NCBI GenBank assembly: GCA_050331455.1
Contig: JBHJGV010000058.1
Location: 8,629 to 72,628 of the forward strand
Direction: 5' to 3'
Origin: CAYUYV01 sp050331455
GTDB lineage: Bacteria > Pseudomonadota > Alphaproteobacteria > JAJFIK01
Length of the DNA: 64,000 nt
Positions 15,707-23,826 of this stretch are shown piece by piece. The position numbers and the translations under genes were made by a program. How positions within the stretch are numbered: the first letter of the stretch is position 1; every line of letters starts with the position of its first letter. The notes beneath the pieces were generated by a model. It was not told the DNA's origin and did not search any database. It saw nothing but the letters and a program-made list of their open reading frames with translations.

Positions 15707-17254
15707 TTAGATCACCGCGTCGATCAGTACAGGCCCTTTGGTGGCGAGACCGGTTTTGAAGGCCTGGATGAAGTCTTCCGTGGTCTCGGCGCGCAGGGCC
15801 GTGACGCCCATGCCCTCCGCCAGCTTCACCCAGTTGAGGTCCGGGCGGCCGATATCGAGCATGGAGAGGGCCTTTGGGCCCGGATTTTCCGCCCCCACCC
15901 GGGCCAGCTCGATATTCAGGATCGCATAGGAGCGATTGTCGAAAATCACCGTCAGGACGTCCAGGTTTTCCCGGGCCATGGTCCACAGGGCCTGCACCGT
16001 GTACATGGCGCCGCCGTCCCCATGCAGACAAATCACCTTGCGGTCCGGGCAGGCGACCGCCGCACCGGTCGCCGTGGGCAGGCCCCAGCCAATGGCCCCG
16101 CCCGTAAGGCTCAACCAGTCATGGGGCGGACAGCCCAGGGTGTGGATGAAGGAGGCGAGACCGGCCGTGACCCCTTCGTCCACCATGATGGCATTGTCCG
16201 GCATCAGGGCCCCGATCACCCGGCCTACACCATCGGCCGTGAGAGCGCCGGCCTCGGGCAGATCCGGACGCACCGGAGCCTGACGGTTCCGGGCCCTCGG
16301 TGCAGCGCCCAACGTATCGGCCAGGGCTTCCGCCGCGATCTCGGCGTCCTCTTCCGGGCCGGCCAGCGTCTCGACGGCGCAGCCCTCAGGGACCAGAAGG
16401 CTCGGCTTGCCGGGATAGGCGAAAAAGGCCACAGGCACTTTGGTTCCCACAAAGACCATCAGGTCATGGGCGCTCAAGGCATCCATGGCCGTCTCGCCGA
16501 AATAAGGAATGGGCCCGGCCTTCACCCGGCCGGCACCCCGCGCCACGCGCTTGTTGAAGGTGTCGCAATAAAGGGCGGCGCCGCTCGCTTCGGCGATCCG
16601 GCCGGCCGCCTCAAGACCGCGCTCCAGGGTCGCCCGGCTGCCCAGGACCAGGGCCGGGGATTTCGCGTCGCGCAGGGCTTTGGCGACGGCCTCGATCCGG
16701 TCCGCTGGCACGCTCGCCGCGCCGGACACGGTGACCGGGGCGGCGACGGCTGCGCCCTCGTTCCAGGCCGTGTCCGCGGGCACGGCAAGGGTCGCGATGC
16801 GCCCCGGATAGGCGCGGGACGCGGCCACGGCCTCGGCGCCAAGGCCCGGCAGGCTGTCCGCAGTGAGGGCCGTGCGGTACCAGGCCGAGACCGGCCCGGC
16901 GATCCCGGCGAGATCAGAGGTGAGCGGCGCATCGTGGTGCAGGTGATAGGTGGCGTGGTCTCCCACAATGTTGACGATGGGCGAGCGGCCGCGCCGGGCA
17001 TTGTGCAGATTGGCAATGCCGTTGCCGAGGCCCGGACCCAGATGGAGAAGGGTCGCGGCGGGCTTGTCGGCCATGCGTCCGTACCCGTCGGCCGCGCCGG
17101 TCACCACGCCTTCGAACAGGCCGAGCACGGCGCGCATGCCCTCCACCCGGTCGATGGCGGCCACCAGATGCATTTCCGATGTACCGGGATTGGTGAAGAC
17201 GACCTCGACACCGCTCGCCACCAGGGTGCGCACCAGCGCTTCGGCTCCGTTCAT
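15707..17254 (-). CDS. Acetolactate synthase-like thiamine-diphosphate enzyme
   Basis: 515 residues from an ATG with GGAGGAG upstream. Three TPP-enzyme domains are visible: N-terminal pyrimidine-binding domain with the catalytic Glu in LGLFEGVVTGAADGYGRM, a central domain, and a C-terminal PP domain with GDGGAMYTVQALWTMAR then DNRSYAILN, the metal/TPP motif. Family members decarboxylate 2-keto acids; this sequence resembles a validated group of catalytic-subunit-like proteins not tied to branched-chain amino acid synthesis. There is no regulatory small subunit gene next to it. The true substrate is unknown, and benzoylformate- or guanidino-oxopentanoate-type decarboxylation are alternatives. 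Confidence 0.82.
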   Translation of the reverse strand: MNGAEALVRTLVASGVEVVFTNPGTSEMHLVAAIDRVEGMRAVLGLFEGVVTGAADGYGRMADKPAATLLHLGPGLGNGIANLHNARRGRSPIVNIVGDHATYHLHHDAPLTSDLAGIAGPVSAWYRTALTADSLPGLGAEAVAASRAYPGRIATLAVPADTAWNEGAAVAAPVTVSGAASVPADRIEAVAKALRDAKSPALVLGSRATLERGLEAAGRIAEASGAALYCDTFNKRVARGAGRVKAGPIPYFGETAMDALSAHDLMVFVGTKVPVAFFAYPGKPSLLVPEGCAVETLAGPEEDAEIAAEALADTLGAAPRARNRQAPVRPDLPEAGALTADGVGRVIGALMPDNAIMVDEGVTAGLASFIHTLGCPPHDWLSLTGGAIGWGLPTATGAAVACPDRKVICLHGDGGAMYTVQALWTMARENLDVLTVIFDNRSYAILNIELARVGAENPGPKALSMLDIGRPDLNWVKLAEGMGVTALRAETTEDFIQAFKTGLATKGPVLIDAVI

Positions 17255-17359
17255 GGGCTCTCTCCTCCATTCGGGGCGCCGTGACAGGCTCGCCCCCTTT
17301 TCTGTTCGTACCGGCACCGTTCCGGCCCAGCTGCCGGCCGAGATCACCGCAGGGCGAGA

Positions 17360-18022
17360 TCACCGCAGGGCATCGACCACCCGCTCGATCAGCACGCCGA
17401 AGCCGAGTGCGGTGATTATGCCCCCGGAAATGCGATTTAGCCATTTCAGCCGGGAATAGGTCATGCGGCTCTGGAGCCGGCCCATGAGGCCGGTCAGCGT
17501 GCCCCACCACACCAGGGAGCCGAGGATGACCGAGCCCACCGTGACCCCCGCCGTCGCATAGCTGGGATTGTCCATCAGCCCCCGGCCCAGCCAGGAGGAA
17601 AACAGCGCCCCGAAGCCGATCAGCGTCGCCGGATTGGTGATGGTGAGCACAAAGGTGGTCGCGATGGTGGGCCCGAGGGCGATGGCGCTGTTGGGATCGG
17701 GCAGGGAGACATCGGGCCGGTTGGTGAAGGGCCGGGGATTGGCCATGATGGTATGCACGCCCATGATCACGAGGATCACGCCGCCCACGGATTTAATTGT
17801 GTCGGAATAGGCCTCAATGCCGGCGGAAATCGCCGTCAGGCCGAAGGCGACCACCACCGCGAACAGACCATCGCCCAGCGCGGCCCCGGTGCCGGACAGG
17901 AAGCCATTCAGCCGTCCGAACGCCAAAGTGCGCCGGATACAGATGAGATTGACCGGCCCGACGGGCGCCGCGACGATCACACCGATGATGACGCCGCTGA
18001 AAATCAGGATCACCCAGTCCAT
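17360..18022 (-). CDS. LysE/RhtB-family exporter
   Basis: 220 residues with about six membrane helices. The start MDWVILIFSGVIIGVIVAAP is followed by VGPVNLICIRRTLAFG, the conserved VGP region of LysE exporters, and TITNPATLIGFGALFS matches the second hallmark (NPK-like). The ATG has GGGGAG upstream; the frame is open further upstream but reads as low-complexity. Family members export amino acids or related metabolites with H+. It lies about 105 bases downstream of nothing on its own strand except the acrylyl-CoA-reductase-like gene, 68 bases away, so the two may be cotranscribed. Confidence 0.88.
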   Translation of the reverse strand: MDWVILIFSGVIIGVIVAAPVGPVNLICIRRTLAFGRLNGFLSGTGAALGDGLFAVVVAFGLTAISAGIEAYSDTIKSVGGVILVIMGVHTIMANPRPFTNRPDVSLPDPNSAIALGPTIATTFVLTITNPATLIGFGALFSSWLGRGLMDNPSYATAGVTVGSVILGSLVWWGTLTGLMGRLQSRMTYSRLKWLNRISGGIITALGFGVLIERVVDALR

Positions 18023-18090
18023 GGGCCGTTGTTCTCCCCTGTGGACGGAACCGGCACCGCCATGGTCCGTCCCGCCCCCGCCGCCCTGTT

Positions 18091-19113
18091 TCAGCCGGCG
18101 ATCCGCACCACAGTACGCCCACGCACCTGCCCTTCCAGGATGCGCTCCGCCAGGGCCGGACAGTCTTCCAGCGGGACGACCTGGGTGATGGCCGCCAGAA
18201 GCGACGGATCGAGATCCGCGGCCATGCGAGCCCATGCCTCCTGCCGCCGCGTCCGCGGAGCATAGACACTGTCGACGCCGAGCAGATTGACCCCGCGCAA
18301 GATGAAGGGCGCCACGGAACCCGGCAGGTCCATCCCCTGGGCAAGGCCGCAGGCGGCAACCGAACCGCCATAGCGGGTTTGGGACAGCGCATTGGCGAGG
18401 GTGTTCGAGCCCACCGAGTCCACGACGCCCGCCCAGCGCTCCTTGCCGAGCGCCCGAGGCTTGGCCGACAGCTCCGCCCGGTCGATGATCGCGCTGGCTC
18501 CGAGCCCGCGCAGATAAATCTCCTCGGATGCCCGCCCCGTGGAGGCCACAACCTCATGGCCCAGCCTGGCAAGGATCGCGATGGCCACGCTGCCCACGCC
18601 GCCGGCGGCGCCCGTGACCAGGATGGGCCCATCCCCCGGGGCAATGCCCTGGCGCTCCAGGGCCAGGACGCACAGCATGGCCGTATAGCCGGCCGTACCG
18701 ATGGCCATGGCCTGTTCCGGCGTGAAGGCATCCGGCAGGGGCACCAGCCAGTCGCCGCTGACCCGGGCCAGTTCCGCATAACCGCCCCAATGGGTCTCCC
18801 CGAGGCCCCAGCCATTCAGGACCACGGGGGTACCGACGGGCAGGTCGGTCCGCGCGGACTGTTCGACCACGCCGGCAAAATCGATACCGGGGATCATGGG
18901 CCAGCGGCGCACCACCGGCGCCCGGCCGGTCAGCGCCAGGCCGTCCTTGTAGTTCAGGGAAGAATGGGAGACCCGCACCGTCACATCCCCGGGCATGAGG
19001 TGATCGACGGGCACCTGGGTGACGGCCACGGTCTGGAGGACCGACGGCTCGCCCGGGCCCCCGCTCGCGGGCTCGGGCTTCGTGATCAGGATCGCGCGGA
19101 AGGTCTCGCTCAC
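18091..19113 (-). CDS. acuI: Acrylyl-CoA reductase / YhdH-type quinone oxidoreductase
   Basis: 340 residues from a GTG with GGGGA upstream. A medium-chain dehydrogenase/reductase: GroES-like N-terminal domain (SSLNYKDGLALTGR, the YhdH hallmark, and MIPGIDFAGVVEQS) and a Rossmann domain with VTGAAGGVGSVAIAIL for NADPH. GWGLGETHWGGYAE is also specific to the AcuI/YhdH branch. AcuI reduces acryloyl-CoA to propionyl-CoA, detoxifying acrylate from DMSP or 3-hydroxypropionate. No zinc ligands are present, as expected. No DMSP lyase gene is in the window, so a general detoxification role is equally possible. Confidence 0.88.
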   Translation of the reverse strand: MSETFRAILITKPEPASGGPGEPSVLQTVAVTQVPVDHLMPGDVTVRVSHSSLNYKDGLALTGRAPVVRRWPMIPGIDFAGVVEQSARTDLPVGTPVVLNGWGLGETHWGGYAELARVSGDWLVPLPDAFTPEQAMAIGTAGYTAMLCVLALERQGIAPGDGPILVTGAAGGVGSVAIAILARLGHEVVASTGRASEEIYLRGLGASAIIDRAELSAKPRALGKERWAGVVDSVGSNTLANALSQTRYGGSVAACGLAQGMDLPGSVAPFILRGVNLLGVDSVYAPRTRRQEAWARMAADLDPSLLAAITQVVPLEDCPALAERILEGQVRGRTVVRIAG

Positions 19114-19262
19114 GCTTCTGGTCCCCTTCGTTTTTTCCGGTCTTTTTATTCCGTCATGACCGCCATCATGGTTGGCTAGCACAGCTGGACCGCGGCGGCC
19201 AATCGCGGGACAAGGCCCGCCACGGGGCCAAACCTTGGGCGCAAGCTTTGGAGACACCGACC

Positions 19263-19634
19263 GTGCATCTCGTCCACGACCCTTCAGCACCGGCGGCCGA
19301 CGCCACCGATTTCAACACGTTCCTGCGCCTCGATATCCGGGCGGGCACCATCGTCTCGGCGGATCCCTTTCCCGAAGCGCGCAAGCCCGCCTACAAGCTG
19401 CGCATCGATTTCGGGGCGGGCATTGGCGTGCGCGCCTCCTCGGCCCAGATCACCGAACTCTACCGCCCGGAAGACCTGGAAGGCATGCGGGTGGCCGCGC
19501 TGGTGAACGTCCCGCCCCGCCGGATCGGGCCGTTCCTCTCCGAAGTTCTGACCCTCGGCTTTCCGGATACGCAGGGGCGGATCGTGCTGATGACACCCGG
19601 GGACAGCGTTCCCGACGGCGCGCGGTTGAGCTGA
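19263..19634 (+). CDS. csaA: CsaA-type tRNA-binding-domain chaperone
   Basis: 123 residues. A single EMAP/tRNA-binding OB-fold domain: FLRLDIRAGTIVSADPFPEA, KPAYKLRIDFG, SSAQITELY and PRRIGPFLSEVLTLGFPD match CsaA almost word for word. In Bacillus, CsaA acts as a secretion-related chaperone; in Proteobacteria its role is unsettled, and structural similarity to methionyl-tRNA synthetase C-termini suggests nucleic-acid binding. The GTG at 19263 is chosen because GGAG ends nine bases upstream; a TTG five codons earlier overlaps that site. A CIRCE-like element follows the stop codon by 23 bases. Confidence 0.92.
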   Translation: MHLVHDPSAPAADATDFNTFLRLDIRAGTIVSADPFPEARKPAYKLRIDFGAGIGVRASSAQITELYRPEDLEGMRVAALVNVPPRRIGPFLSEVLTLGFPDTQGRIVLMTPGDSVPDGARLS

Positions 19635-19657
19635 AGGGCGGCGGCGGAGCCCATTTT

Positions 19658-19684
19658 TTAGCACTCGCCACTGGAGGCTGCTAA
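19658..19684. promoter_or_regulatory. CIRCE-like inverted repeat (HrcA operator)
   Basis: TTAGCACTC, nine bases, then GGCTGCTAA. The left half matches the CIRCE consensus at 9 of 9 positions and the right half (consensus GAGTGCTAA) at 7 of 9, with the correct N9 spacing. It lies 115 bases upstream of the usg start. No groESL genes are in the window. Confidence 0.6.
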
Positions 19685-19798
19685 TTTAATTGCTCAAAAT
19701 GACGCTCTCTCGCATTTATCTTGCGATAAACACTCGACAGAAAGGGTATCCGTTGTTCTCATAGGGACAGGCCGCATACGTATCAGTGGAGTAAGCCC

Positions 19799-20062
19799 AT
19801 GTCCGGTCTGAAGGCCCAGCTTGACGGATATCGTCTGACGACGGCGGAAATTCTATACCACATGCCCGACCATCCGGGCCTTCTGCAGACCTATGTCTGG
19901 CAGGAACTGGATCTCGCGCCGCGCTTTCCCGTGCTGAAACGGTTCCTGGATTTCTGGGAGGGCCATCTCGACGGCCGGCTCCATTCCGTGCGCGTTGCCG
20001 CCACAGGCATCATTTCGCCCGGCGAGTCCCGCCACGCGGATGCCCTTTTGACCCTGCACTGA
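19799..20062 (+). CDS. usg: Usg family protein
   Basis: 87 residues. The run LTTAEILYHMPDHPGLLQTY followed by VWQELDLAPRFPVL and LHSVRVA is the Usg family, a small soluble protein almost restricted to Alphaproteobacteria and first named as the gene upstream of trp genes in Caulobacter. Its biochemical function is unknown; no membrane segment or catalytic motif is visible. The ATG has GTGGAG upstream. Unlike in Caulobacter it is not next to trpF here; the gene stands alone behind a CIRCE-like element, suggesting heat-shock-type control. Confidence 0.92.
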   Translation: MSGLKAQLDGYRLTTAEILYHMPDHPGLLQTYVWQELDLAPRFPVLKRFLDFWEGHLDGRLHSVRVAATGIISPGESRHADALLTLH

Positions 20063-20134
20063 CGGTTAAGGTGGCCTCACCGTGCAGAATGGGGCTTGCC
20101 CCCATCTCACTGGAAACATCCGGGCACGGCCCTG

Positions 20135-21472
20135 TCAGCCCGCCGCGGCGGGCAGGGTTTCCTGGAAGCGCACGGCCCGGCCGCCGGCGGCGCCGGTCAG
20201 TTCGCCGTCCCACATGACCGTACGGCCGCGGATGATGGTCCCGACCGGCCAACCCTTCAGGGTGCGCCCGGTAAAGGGGGACCAACCGCATTTGCTGGCC
20301 ATGTCCTCGTCCCGCACCATGCGTTCCGCGGACAGATCGACCACGGTGAAATCCGCATCATATCCGGCCATCATCCGTCCCTTGCCAGCGATGCCGAAAA
20401 TGCGCTGGGGTCCGTGGCAGAGCAGATCCACGAGCCGCGTCAGGCTCAAGGTTCCCTCGTTCACATGGGTCAGCATGACCGGCACCAGGGTCTGCACCCC
20501 CGGCATGCCCGAGGGCGATTTGGGATAGGCCTGGGCCTTTTCCTCCAGCGTGTGGGGGGCATGGTCCGAGCCGAGAACATCGACCACGCCCGCGTGGAGC
20601 CCGGCCCAGATGCCGGCCCGGTGGCGCCCATCCCGAACGGGCGGGTTCATCTGGGCGCGCGTGCCCAAGGTCTCGTAGCAGCCGGGGGCCTCCAGGGTCA
20701 GATGCTGGGGTGTCGTCTCCACCGTGGCCACGTCCCGGTACTGGGCCAGGAGATCCATCTCCTCGGCCGTGGAGATATGGAGCACATGGACCCGCGCCCC
20801 GGTTTCCCGGGCAATGGCGAGCAGACGCCGGGTGCATTGGATGGCCGCCTCAGCGTCCCGCCACTCAGGATGGGTGAGCACATTGCCCAATTCCGCCAAG
20901 GGCCGGCGCTCGCGCAGGCGCATCTCGTCCTCGGCGTGGAAAGCCGCGCGCCGGCGGATGGTCTTCAGCACCCGGCGCACACCGTCGTCATCTTCCAACA
21001 AAAGCGAGCCTGTGGAAGACCCCATGAAGACCTTCACGCCGCAACAGCCCGGCAGGCGCTCCAGATCGGCGAGCTGATCCGCGTTTTCCGCCGTCCCGCC
21101 GACGAAAAAGGCAAAATCGCACCACATGCGGTCCGTGGCCCGCGCGACCTTGTCAGCCAAAGCCTCGGCCGTCGCCGTCGGCGGCTTGGTGTTGGGCATC
21201 TCGAACACCGCCGTCACGCCGCCGAGGGCTGCGGCCCGGCTGCCGGTCTCCAGATCCTCCTTGTGCTCCATGCCCGGCTCACGGAAATGGACCTGAGTGT
21301 CGATCACCCCCGGCAGCACATGGAGGCCTTTGACGTCAATCACGTGCTTGGCGCCAGCGGCATCGAGGGAGCCCAGGGCCTCGATCCGGCCGTCCCGCAC
21401 CCCCACATCCCCTTGAGCCACGCCGTCATGGTTCACGAGGGTGCCGTTTTTCAGGACTAGGTCGAAGGTCAT
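20135..21472 (-). CDS. pyrC: Dihydroorotase
   Basis: 445 residues. Interconverts carbamoyl aspartate and dihydroorotate in pyrimidine synthesis. The amidohydrolase metal motif is DTQVHFREPG, the carboxylated Lys lies in GVKVFMGSSTGSL, later His ligands are in VLHIST, and GSDHAPHT gives the catalytic Asp. Length fits the class I enzymes of this lineage. The ATG at 21472 was chosen because the N-terminus then reads MTFDLVLKNGTLVNHDG; the frame extends 40 codons further into the divergent gene's promoter. It is divergent from ygfZ with 92 bases between. Class I can also contain inactive homologues, but all ligands are present here. Confidence 0.94.
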   Translation of the reverse strand: MTFDLVLKNGTLVNHDGVAQGDVGVRDGRIEALGSLDAAGAKHVIDVKGLHVLPGVIDTQVHFREPGMEHKEDLETGSRAAALGGVTAVFEMPNTKPPTATAEALADKVARATDRMWCDFAFFVGGTAENADQLADLERLPGCCGVKVFMGSSTGSLLLEDDDGVRRVLKTIRRRAAFHAEDEMRLRERRPLAELGNVLTHPEWRDAEAAIQCTRRLLAIARETGARVHVLHISTAEEMDLLAQYRDVATVETTPQHLTLEAPGCYETLGTRAQMNPPVRDGRHRAGIWAGLHAGVVDVLGSDHAPHTLEEKAQAYPKSPSGMPGVQTLVPVMLTHVNEGTLSLTRLVDLLCHGPQRIFGIAGKGRMMAGYDADFTVVDLSAERMVRDEDMASKCGWSPFTGRTLKGWPVGTIIRGRTVMWDGELTGAAGGRAVRFQETLPAAAG

Positions 21473-21564
21473 GGATCGCGTCCCCCAAAAATGGCGCGGA
21501 AAACGGTATCGCTGGGCCGCGCTCGCCTTACACTCCGTTGCGAAGGATATAACGGGAGTCCGCC

Positions 21565-22506
21565 ATGATTTCACCAGAAAGTGACGTTGCATTAGTTCTG
21601 CCCATCACTCAGGTCCCCCTCGAGGATCGCGCCGTGCTGCGCGTCGAAGGCCCCGAGGGCCGCAGCTTTCTCCAGGGTCTGATTTCGAACGATGTCGAGA
21701 AGGTCACGCCGGAGCGGGCGATCTACGCGGCGCTGCTGACCCCCCAGGGCAAGTTCCTGTTCGACTTCATCATCGCCCAGCATGGCGACGGCCTGCTGTT
21801 CGACACCGAGGCCGCCCGGGCGGACCAGCTTCTCAAACGCCTGACCATGTACAAGCTGCGCGCCAAGGCGACCGTCACGGATGTTTCAAAGGATTGGTGT
21901 GTGCACGCCGTGTTTCCGGCCCAGACGGACTTGCTCCCGGGCGCCGCACGCACCGATGGAGACACCCTGTTCGTCGCCGACCCACGCCACGCGGCCCTCG
22001 GCCTGCGGATCATCCGTCCCCGGTCCGCCGCCCTGCCGGACCTGTTGGCCGGCGTGTCCCAGGGCACGATGGAGGACTACACCCGCCACCGCATCGCCCT
22101 CGGCGTGCCCCAGGGTGGGATCGATATGGTGCCCGACGCGTCCTTCCTGCTGGAGAGCAACGTGGAGGAAATGCACGGTGTCGATTTCCAGAAGGGCTGC
22201 TATGTGGGCCAGGAACTCACGGCACGGACCAAACACCGGGGCAGCGTGCGCAAGCGGATCCTGCCCCTCGACCTTGAGGGCGGTGTGCCGGAGACGGGCA
22301 GCGCGGTGGAAGCTGGCGGACGGGACATCGGCACCGTGACCAGCGGTGTGGCCCTGGGTCCGGACCGGGCCCGGGTGCTGGCCCTGATGCGTATCGACCG
22401 GCTGTCCGAGGCCGAGGCCGCGGGCCATGGCCTGACCATTGCCGGCCGCGAGGCGGTTCTGGAAAAGCCCGACTGGGTCGTGCTTCCCAAAATCGAAGGA
22501 GCATGA
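21565..22506 (+). CDS. ygfZ: tRNA-modifying/folate-binding protein YgfZ
   Basis: 313 residues. A GcvT-like folate-binding protein that helps build or repair certain iron-sulfur proteins in the cytoplasm. The signature is FQKGCYVGQELTARTKHRG (K-G-C-Y-x-G-Q-E), with the conserved Cys; LRVEGPEGRSFLQGLISNDV is the N-terminal folate-domain start. The ATG is followed by about 10 non-conserved residues and an internal start is conceivable. It is divergent from pyrC. A DUF3574 gene begins 4 bases after its stop and is probably cotranscribed. Confidence 0.93.
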   Translation: MISPESDVALVLPITQVPLEDRAVLRVEGPEGRSFLQGLISNDVEKVTPERAIYAALLTPQGKFLFDFIIAQHGDGLLFDTEAARADQLLKRLTMYKLRAKATVTDVSKDWCVHAVFPAQTDLLPGAARTDGDTLFVADPRHAALGLRIIRPRSAALPDLLAGVSQGTMEDYTRHRIALGVPQGGIDMVPDASFLLESNVEEMHGVDFQKGCYVGQELTARTKHRGSVRKRILPLDLEGGVPETGSAVEAGGRDIGTVTSGVALGPDRARVLALMRIDRLSEAEAAGHGLTIAGREAVLEKPDWVVLPKIEGA

Positions 22507-22510
22507 GGCC

Positions 22511-22921
22511 ATGAGAGCGATTGTCGTTGCCGGCCTTGCCTTTGCTGCCGTCGCGCTGCTGGGTGCGGGCCTCACCGGGCCGGGCCGGCTCGACCGCTGT
22601 GTTGGCACACGGATGATCGAGACGACGCTTTACTTCGGCATGTCTTCGCCCGACGGCATGATGTATGAGGAAGATTGGTTGGCCTTCCGGGACAGCCATA
22701 TCGTCCCCCGCTTCAAGGAAGGCTTCACCCTGCTGCGCGGTGAAGGGCACTGGCAGGATCCGGACACGGGCTTCCACGCCGGCGAGGCCTCCCGTGTGCT
22801 GGTCCGTGTGCATGACGGGAGCGACGATGGCGCTTTCGACGATCTGATCGAGGTCTATAAGACTCGGTTCAAGCAAAAATCTGTCCTGCGCACCGATGCC
22901 CAGATCTGCGCCCAGTTCTAA
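22511..22921 (+). CDS. DUF3574 exported protein
   Basis: 136 residues. An N-terminal hydrophobic segment (residues about 3-20, IVVAGLAFAAVALLGAGL) acts as signal peptide or anchor. The body has the DUF3574 pattern: TTLYFGMSSPDGMMYEEDW, PRFKEGFTLL, GHWQDPDTG and VYKTRFKQKSVLR near the end. Function of the family is unknown; the domain is thought to be periplasmic or extracytoplasmic. It starts 4 bases after ygfZ. Three Cys are present (in the RLDRCVG and QICAQF regions), two of which could pair in the periplasm. Confidence 0.82.
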   Translation: MRAIVVAGLAFAAVALLGAGLTGPGRLDRCVGTRMIETTLYFGMSSPDGMMYEEDWLAFRDSHIVPRFKEGFTLLRGEGHWQDPDTGFHAGEASRVLVRVHDGSDDGAFDDLIEVYKTRFKQKSVLRTDAQICAQF

Positions 22922-22960
22922 GCCCGGTTTCTGGGCCCGGTTTCTGGGCCCCGTTCTGAG
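22922..22960. repeat. Three 13-bp tandem units
   Basis: GCCCGGTTTCTGG at 22922-22934 and 22935-22947, and a diverged copy at 22948-22960, directly after the DUF3574 stop codon. Short and probably from slippage. Confidence 0.7.
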
Positions 22961-22997
22961 CCCCAGGGTCGGCGGCTCTCACCCCAAACAGATCCTT

Positions 22998-23106
22998 GCG
23001 TCACTGCGAGGAGCGAAGCGACGCGGCAGCCCAGGGTAAGGGCACCTCCTCATACGGAAAAATATCCCGCGCCCCTGGATCGCCACGCTGCGCTCGCGAT
23101 GACGGC
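22998..23106. repeat. Interspersed palindromic repeat, about 109 bp
   Basis: Imperfect terminal inverted repeats: the left end reads GCGTCACTGCGAGGAGCGAA and the right end, reversed, CGCCGTCATCGCGAGCGCAG. The core CACTGCGAGGAGCGAAGCGA resembles the CATTGCGAGGAGCGAAGCGACG palindromes scattered in many alphaproteobacterial genomes. It has no coding capacity and may be a mobile miniature element or a structured RNA. It lies between the DUF3574 gene and the SOS box. Confidence 0.7.
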
Positions 23107-23316
23107 GCAAACGGCGCAGAAGCCAGAGCCGAGCAGGACAAGCCGCTCCGTGGACAGACAAGGCACAGATTTTCCCGCGTCGCAGGCATCGGGCATGGCA
23201 GGTCTCGCCTTTAACGGTCCGTCTCGTCCCCTAGCGTATGGCCGGCCATACGAATAGTCTGCCTGACTGTTCCCACGGAAACAAAGGCGACGATCCACGG
23301 CTTTCACACGGAAAAT

Positions 23317-23331
23317 GTTCTTGTTTTGTTC
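23317..23331. promoter_or_regulatory. LexA (SOS) box overlapping a promoter
   Basis: GTTCTTGTTTTGTTC matches the alphaproteobacterial LexA operator GTTC-N7-GTTC exactly. A possible -35 (TTGTTT, 23321-23326) lies inside it, 17 bases from TAGCGT (23344-23349), so LexA would block RNA polymerase. The first gene starts at 23408, about 55 bases past the predicted transcription start. Confidence 0.65.
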
Positions 23332-23407
23332 AAATCTCGCTGCTAGCGTCCGACGCCCGAAGACCGCCTTGCGCCAGGCAATCGGTCTGCTGATGATGGA
23401 GCCTAGC

Positions 23408-23797
23408 ATGACGACCACCGTTATCGACCACCTGTCCGTCGGCGTGACGGACGTGGCCCGGTCCCGCGCCTTCTACGAGCCCGTCCTGGGCACCCTCGGC
23501 CTGCGTCCGGTGCATATCTTCACCCCGGCCATCGCATTCGGCGACACCCAGCCCGTGTTCTGGATTACCCTGCCCCTCAACCAGGACAAGGCCAGTCCCG
23601 GCAACGGGGTTCATGTCTGCTTTCGGGCCATGTCCCAGCCCGCCGTGCGGGCCTTCCATGCCGCGGGCCTTGCCGCCGGGGGGCGGGACGCGGGCGAGCC
23701 GGGCCTGCGCGTCCAATATCTGCCGACCTATTTCGCCGCTTATCTGTTCGATCCGGACGGGAACAAGATCGAGGCGGTCTGCTACTCCCGATGGTAG
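23408..23797 (+). CDS. VOC-superfamily (glyoxalase-like) protein
   Basis: 129 residues, one vicinal-oxygen-chelate domain with two beta-alpha-beta-beta-beta modules. IDHLSVGVTDVARSRAFYEP opens the fold with its first metal-ligand His, GVHVCFRAMSQPAVRAFHAA gives the middle, and AAYLFDPDGNKIEAVCY closes with the conserved D-P-D-G-N and last Glu. It may be a lyase, dioxygenase or resistance protein; the substrate is not predictable. The ATG has GGAG upstream. tag starts 29 bases later, and both appear to lie under the same LexA box, an unusual pairing. Confidence 0.88.
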   Translation: MTTTVIDHLSVGVTDVARSRAFYEPVLGTLGLRPVHIFTPAIAFGDTQPVFWITLPLNQDKASPGNGVHVCFRAMSQPAVRAFHAAGLAAGGRDAGEPGLRVQYLPTYFAAYLFDPDGNKIEAVCYSRW

Positions 23798-23826
23798 CCC
23801 CGACCGTCAGACGAGGAACGAACACC

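Noticed and set aside
15221..17284. 687-codon open frame on the plus strand
   Set aside because: Antisense to the TPP-enzyme gene and its neighbour; no family likeness.
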